Positions 60,715 to 64,000 of a stretch of DNA of 64,000 nucleotides are shown here, one piece after another. The notes below the pieces were generated by a model. The model saw nothing but the letters and a program-made list of their open reading frames with translations. It had not been told where the DNA came from and did not search any database. Each line of letters begins with the position of its first letter. The first letter of the stretch is position 1. The translations under genes and the position numbers were made by a program. Source of the DNA: Amaranthus tricolor (taxonomy: Eukaryota; Streptophyta; Magnoliopsida; Caryophyllales; Amaranthaceae); the NCBI RefSeq assembly GCF_026212465.1, contig NC_080056.1:17734726-17798725 (forward strand), read 5' to 3'.

Positions 60715-62460
60715 ATGAAAACACCAAAATCAAGCAAGAAAACTTCTAAATCAGGAAAGAAAGCCTCTACATCCCACCAAAACATCCAGCCAAAACCTTT
60801 AAAAATTGTTCATCCACCCCCATTACTGAACGCTGCACCATCACCATCCCAAGAAACCACTGAAAATGTTGGAACAAAACGAAAAATATTTTCACCAAAA
60901 AGTGAATCATCCTCCAAAGCGGTCAAGCGTTTGAAGCAAGTTAATCCTAACAGTGCTGAAGAGATTGCAAAGGAAATGTCTGTCGGATTTGGGGTAGATA
61001 AGTACTGGTATGACTCTACACACTTTCCTCAACTTCGTACTATTTTAAAATTTCAAGAATGGGAGGTTTTGATGACTGAGTTTAGTTGTAATCCCATTTT
61101 TCCAAACATTATGCGAGAGTTTAATTCAAACTTCTCCAATAACTGTGGAATGTGTTCTAGTATGGTTAGGAACATAAAATTAGAGTTTAATAGCGCATTG
61201 TTGGGGGAATGGTTCAATGTTCCAAATGTTGGGTTTAATACATATTGTGTTGGTGCAAAGATAGTTTTTTCAGGAATAAATGAAAAAACGATTTTTAAGT
61301 TTTTAGGGGTTGCACAAAAGAAGGGTAAAATCAGTCACAATATCTTGTCTCCAATGCATAAATTACTTTAAAATGTTGCACGAAGATTCATTTTGCCCCG
61401 AAACTCCAAGAGGAGTGAGGTGAGTCTACGTGATGCAACCTTGATTTATTGCATGGATAATCAAATAAAACTAAATTTTCCATCTTTGATGATATCACAT
61501 TTATCTGACTGCATTGAGAAAAAGAATGTTGTTGGCTATGGAGGGCTGTTAACATGGATTTTTCGCAAGTTTGGGGTACCATTGGATGGGCTGGAGTTCC
61601 CAATGGGTCCCAATATGAAAATTGGTGCAAGATGTCTGAAGAATTTTCATCTCAAACTAAATGATGACGGAGTGTTAATAAATGAATCAGAAGAAATAAT
61701 TGATGTAGGTTCTGATGAGGAGGAAATGGATGAAGAAGAAGGAGAAATTGAAAAAGAAGTAAAAATAAAGAAGGAAAAAGGAGAAGAAAGAGAAAAAGAA
61801 GAAAATATAGAAAAAGAAAATGAAGATGAAAAAGAAAATGAAAAAGAAAAGGAAGAGGAAGTAGAGGAGAAAGAACAAGGGCCTGTTCCCACTGAAGAAG
61901 GAAAAGAAGGGGAATAGGAAGAGGGGGCAAGAAAAGAGGGGGAACAAGGAGAGGAAGAAGCTTTAGGAGAAGAAGTGCCTCATGATCTCTGTCATGATTC
62001 CAGTGATGAAGAGGTTGTGATTGCATTAAGGAGGAAGGGTAAATCAGTTCAAAGGAAGAGTAAGAGGCTTGCTTCAAAACAAAAGGCTGCATTGGTTGAT
62101 GATATCACTGAAACCATTCCTGAGCCTACTTCAAATGAACCTCTCTCTCCCAAGCCAACCACTCCACCACCAAATCACTCTCCATCACCACCTCCATCAC
62201 CTATTCACTTTACACCACCACCATTTTCATCATCTCCTGGTATTGGTTGTGCTGATCCTATCTCTACTGCTTCCTCACATTCTGTTCTCTCCAAGTTCAT
62301 TGACCTACAGTCTCAATTCAGTGCTTTTCAAGATGAAGTTCGTGTCTCACTCGCTTCAATTGTTGATCAACTTACCATGATGGAGAATCGTCTTGGTGCA
62401 AAGTTGGATACAGTAGAAGTGCAGACCGAATATGTGGATGAAGAAGAGACTGCCCCTTGA
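60715..62460 (+). pseudogene. Third ORF (env-position ORF / putative plant transposon protein), with two in-frame stops
   Basis: One frame from ATG 60715 to 62460 (about 581 codons), interrupted by TAA at 61369 and TAG at 61915. N-terminus: Lys/Ser-rich basic (MKTPKSSKKTSKSGKKASTS), nuclear-signal-like. Middle: a globular region (FQEWEVLMTEFSCNPIFPNI, REFNSNFSN, VRNIKLEFNSALLGEWFNVP, LTWIFRKFGVPLDG). It resembles the 'putative plant transposon protein' domain found after pol in many plant retrotransposons. Then comes a long Glu/Lys charged stretch (61690-61960), a Pro-rich segment (PPPNHSPSPPPSPIHFTPPP) and a C-terminal helical piece (SKFIDLQSQFSAFQDEVRVS). SIRE elements carry an envelope-like ORF here, but I see no signal peptide or clear membrane helix. 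Function is unknown. Confidence 0.7.
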
Positions 62461-63201
62461 ACCCTCTCCCTATATTTTTTTTAAGATTTGTATGGCTGTT
62501 ACATTTCACAAACAATTTCACTTTTTACTTTGTACCATCTGGGGTACATTGTTGTTGTTACGTTGAACTTTTGCTACTTTTCTTTACTTTTATTAATGGT
62601 CTGTGACAACTAACTAAATGCAGGTTTGATTATTGTTCATGGCACTTACTTTTATTATTGTTTCTTGCTTTCATCACTGACAATTCTATATGTTTTGTGC
62701 TGAGGATTGATATTCCTTATCTTATTTTTCATTGATGACAAAAGGGGGAAGAAAATGCACAAACTTAAGAGGAGCTGTGTGAATTGACAGTTACATATCT
62801 CAATTGATTCATATTGATTCAATTATAACAGATAATGTGTTGTGTGCTAATTATCATGCTGCTAATTATGTTTATGCTAAATTTATCATCTGTGTTGTTT
62901 TTAACATTATGGATATTTTGGTTAATTGTTTGTTTTGGTTTAACTGTTTTAAAGTTGTTTCTCTTGAAAATACTTAATACTTTTTGTTAGTCTATTTTAT
63001 ATTAGTTCTTCTTAGTTTAATTATTTTTGAAAAATTTTAAAACATATTTGATATTATGTTTTATAGAGTAAGTTGGTTTATGATATGCTTGGTAAACTAT
63101 ATTTACTAAGTTAAGAAGAGTTGTTTTAATCTCTAACATGCTCTTCAAATATTTGCTTTACTCTAGTATACTTAAGTTTGTTTATAAAGTTTGTCATCAT
63201 C
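62461..63201 (+). other. ORF3-to-PPT non-coding region
   Basis: T-rich, no coding signal. It contains an extra polypurine-like tract ACAAAAGGGGGAAGAAAA at about 62740-62757, which could act as an internal secondary primer site or be a remnant of one. Confidence 0.5.
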
Positions 63202-63215
63202 AAAAAGGGGGAATT
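63202..63215 (+). promoter_or_regulatory. Polypurine tract
   Basis: AAAAAGGGGGAATT abuts the 3' LTR start TGTTGG. It is the expected plus-strand primer for this lineage. Confidence 0.9.
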
Positions 63216-64000
63216 TGTTGGCTCTTAAGGTTTTGATGATGACTTCACTTTTAAATAAACAAACATATTTTAGAGATTGTTTTGTAGGTAAAAATCCGAT
63301 TGTGTTAATCGTTGATAAAGCCTATGACTTGGTTCGTGGAAGTTTTACATGTCTCAAATATCCAAGAAGTTGGACAATTGCTTTAGAAGTCAGTTTACTG
63401 TTCCTAGAGTTAAAGTCCTGACGAAAGTTGTAGATGGAGACAGTGCGCTGTTCCCCACGATACAGGTCTGGAGAAGACATTGACTGGAAGTTACGAAAAT
63501 TACGTTTTCTGTTTTTGGTTAATGTAAAAGGTTAAAAGTTTAATTAGTTGCTTAATTAAGTTAATTTATTAATTGGCAAAAAGTTTTTTTGAACGCCTAA
63601 AAATATGGAGAAGACTTATTCCTCACTTTGAATTAGTCTCCTATAAATTCGGACACCCAAGAGATTTATTCTCTACTTTGAACAAGTCTCCCATAATTTA
63701 GGATCTTCCTAGTGACTCATGTTCTATTAACCGTACAAGAGAACCGCAGTCATTTTCCACCTCTACCTTCAATAACTTCCCAATTTTCTTTGGGAGCAAG
63801 TAAGTAAATGGAAGTCATGGGGTGAGTGCACTACATGGAAATCGTGGGGTGAGTACACTGATGGCTGTTCCCTTTATAAACAAGGGAAGCTACGCTAAAC
63901 CGATATCCATCTAAGAGAGTCCTTAAGGTGAGATCAAAATAAGAAAAATATTTTGTTCATGAATTTGCCAATTAATTCATTATATTTTTCTTGAGCAACT
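63216..64000 (+). repeat. 3' LTR (first 785 bp; cut by window end)
   Basis: Aligns without gaps to 53805-54589. By eye only four substitutions: GTTGTACATG/GTTTTACATG, TACCCTCAA/TACCTTCAA, TGGTTGTTCC/TGGCTGTTCC and AAACGAGGG/AAACAAGGG. The window ends mid-LTR. Confidence 0.96.

Larger units (their letters stand above)
53805..64000 (+). mobile_element. SIRE/Maximus-like Ty1/copia retrotransposon, runs off the window
   Basis: Order: 5' LTR (53805-55029), primer site (55032), gag (55099-56925), pol (56926-60162), third ORF (60715-62460), polypurine tract (63202-63215), and 785 bp of the 3' LTR. If the 3' LTR equals the 5' LTR, the element ends near 64440, giving about 10.6 kb. It was inserted into a LINE; the left target duplication would be ACCCA (53800-53804). 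Long LTRs, a long gag with two zinc knuckles, and an extra ORF after pol place it in the SIRE/Maximus lineage. The LTRs are nearly identical, so insertion is recent, but pol and ORF3 carry stops. Confidence 0.95.

Noticed and set aside
61647..62092. Minus-strand Ser/Phe/Leu-rich ORFs
   Set aside because: Antisense of the GAA-rich acidic stretch of ORF3; low-complexity shadows.

Overview
This is plant nuclear DNA, almost certainly from a eudicot. It is AT-rich, the genes have GT-AG introns, and three intact host genes match Arabidopsis proteins closely. About three quarters of the rest is transposable elements, many nested in one another. The species cannot be fixed from sequence alone; the repeat style (GAGACCGTCTC-type Mutator ends, SIRE-like copia) is compatible with Caryophyllales, but that is only an impression.

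Host genes occupy 5-27.4 kb. (1) 5095-9938 (+): lysophospholipid acyltransferase of the MBOAT family (LPLAT1/2-like), 8 coding exons, 462 aa. (2) 16262-22731 (+): CCB2, which helps attach haem c-i to cytochrome b6, 6 exons, 296 aa. (3) 23844-27403 (-): CRR1, a dihydrodipicolinate-reductase-like factor for chloroplast NDH assembly, 10 exons, 297 aa. CCB2 and CRR1 converge tail to tail. Their Arabidopsis counterparts, as I recall them, are the neighbouring loci At5g52110 and At5g52100, so this is probably conserved microsynteny of two thylakoid electron-transport assembly genes. All splice joins were checked by hand for GT-AG and reading phase.

Left flank and gene introns: a long TA/CA microsatellite (0.47-0.94 kb); a gypsy-type LTR end (to 1.92 kb) abutting a decayed minus-strand LINE (1.92-3.82 kb); a non-autonomous hAT with CGGGTC clusters (3997-4950); a SINE in LPLAT intron 7 and a relative in CCB2 intron 5; a 2.9 kb Mutator-type foldback element (11.05-13.98 kb); and a copia RT/RNase H remnant (15.26-15.89 kb) just upstream of CCB2.

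27.9-33.7 kb is AT-rich repeat DNA: a 665 bp hAT with a TA microsatellite inside, degenerate tandem repeats, a palindromic MITE and unrecognised sequence.

33.7-47.3 kb is the most interesting part: a roughly 13.5 kb Mutator-like element (MULE). It has 33-bp-type palindromic subterminal arrays at both ends, a transposase exon-joined to an OTU-type cysteine peptidase domain, and a convergent plant-mobile-domain (PMD) gene. A 5 kb hAT transposon (35522-40536) sits exactly at a splice donor of the MULE transposase. A copia solo LTR (38013-39276, perfect 5 bp target duplication) sits in the hAT transposase. A second solo LTR (about 43564-45049) splits the PMD gene.

47.5-48.9 kb is a decayed PIF/Harbinger transposase (-). 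About 48.9-53.8 kb is a decayed LINE (-). From 53805 to beyond the window end is a young, nearly complete SIRE/Maximus-like copia retrotransposon (+): 5' LTR, tRNA-Met primer site, long gag, pol, a third ORF, and 785 bp of the 3' LTR that differs from the 5' LTR at 4 positions. Its gag-pol lies in one frame interrupted by three stop codons. No rRNA, tRNA or CRISPR features were recognised.
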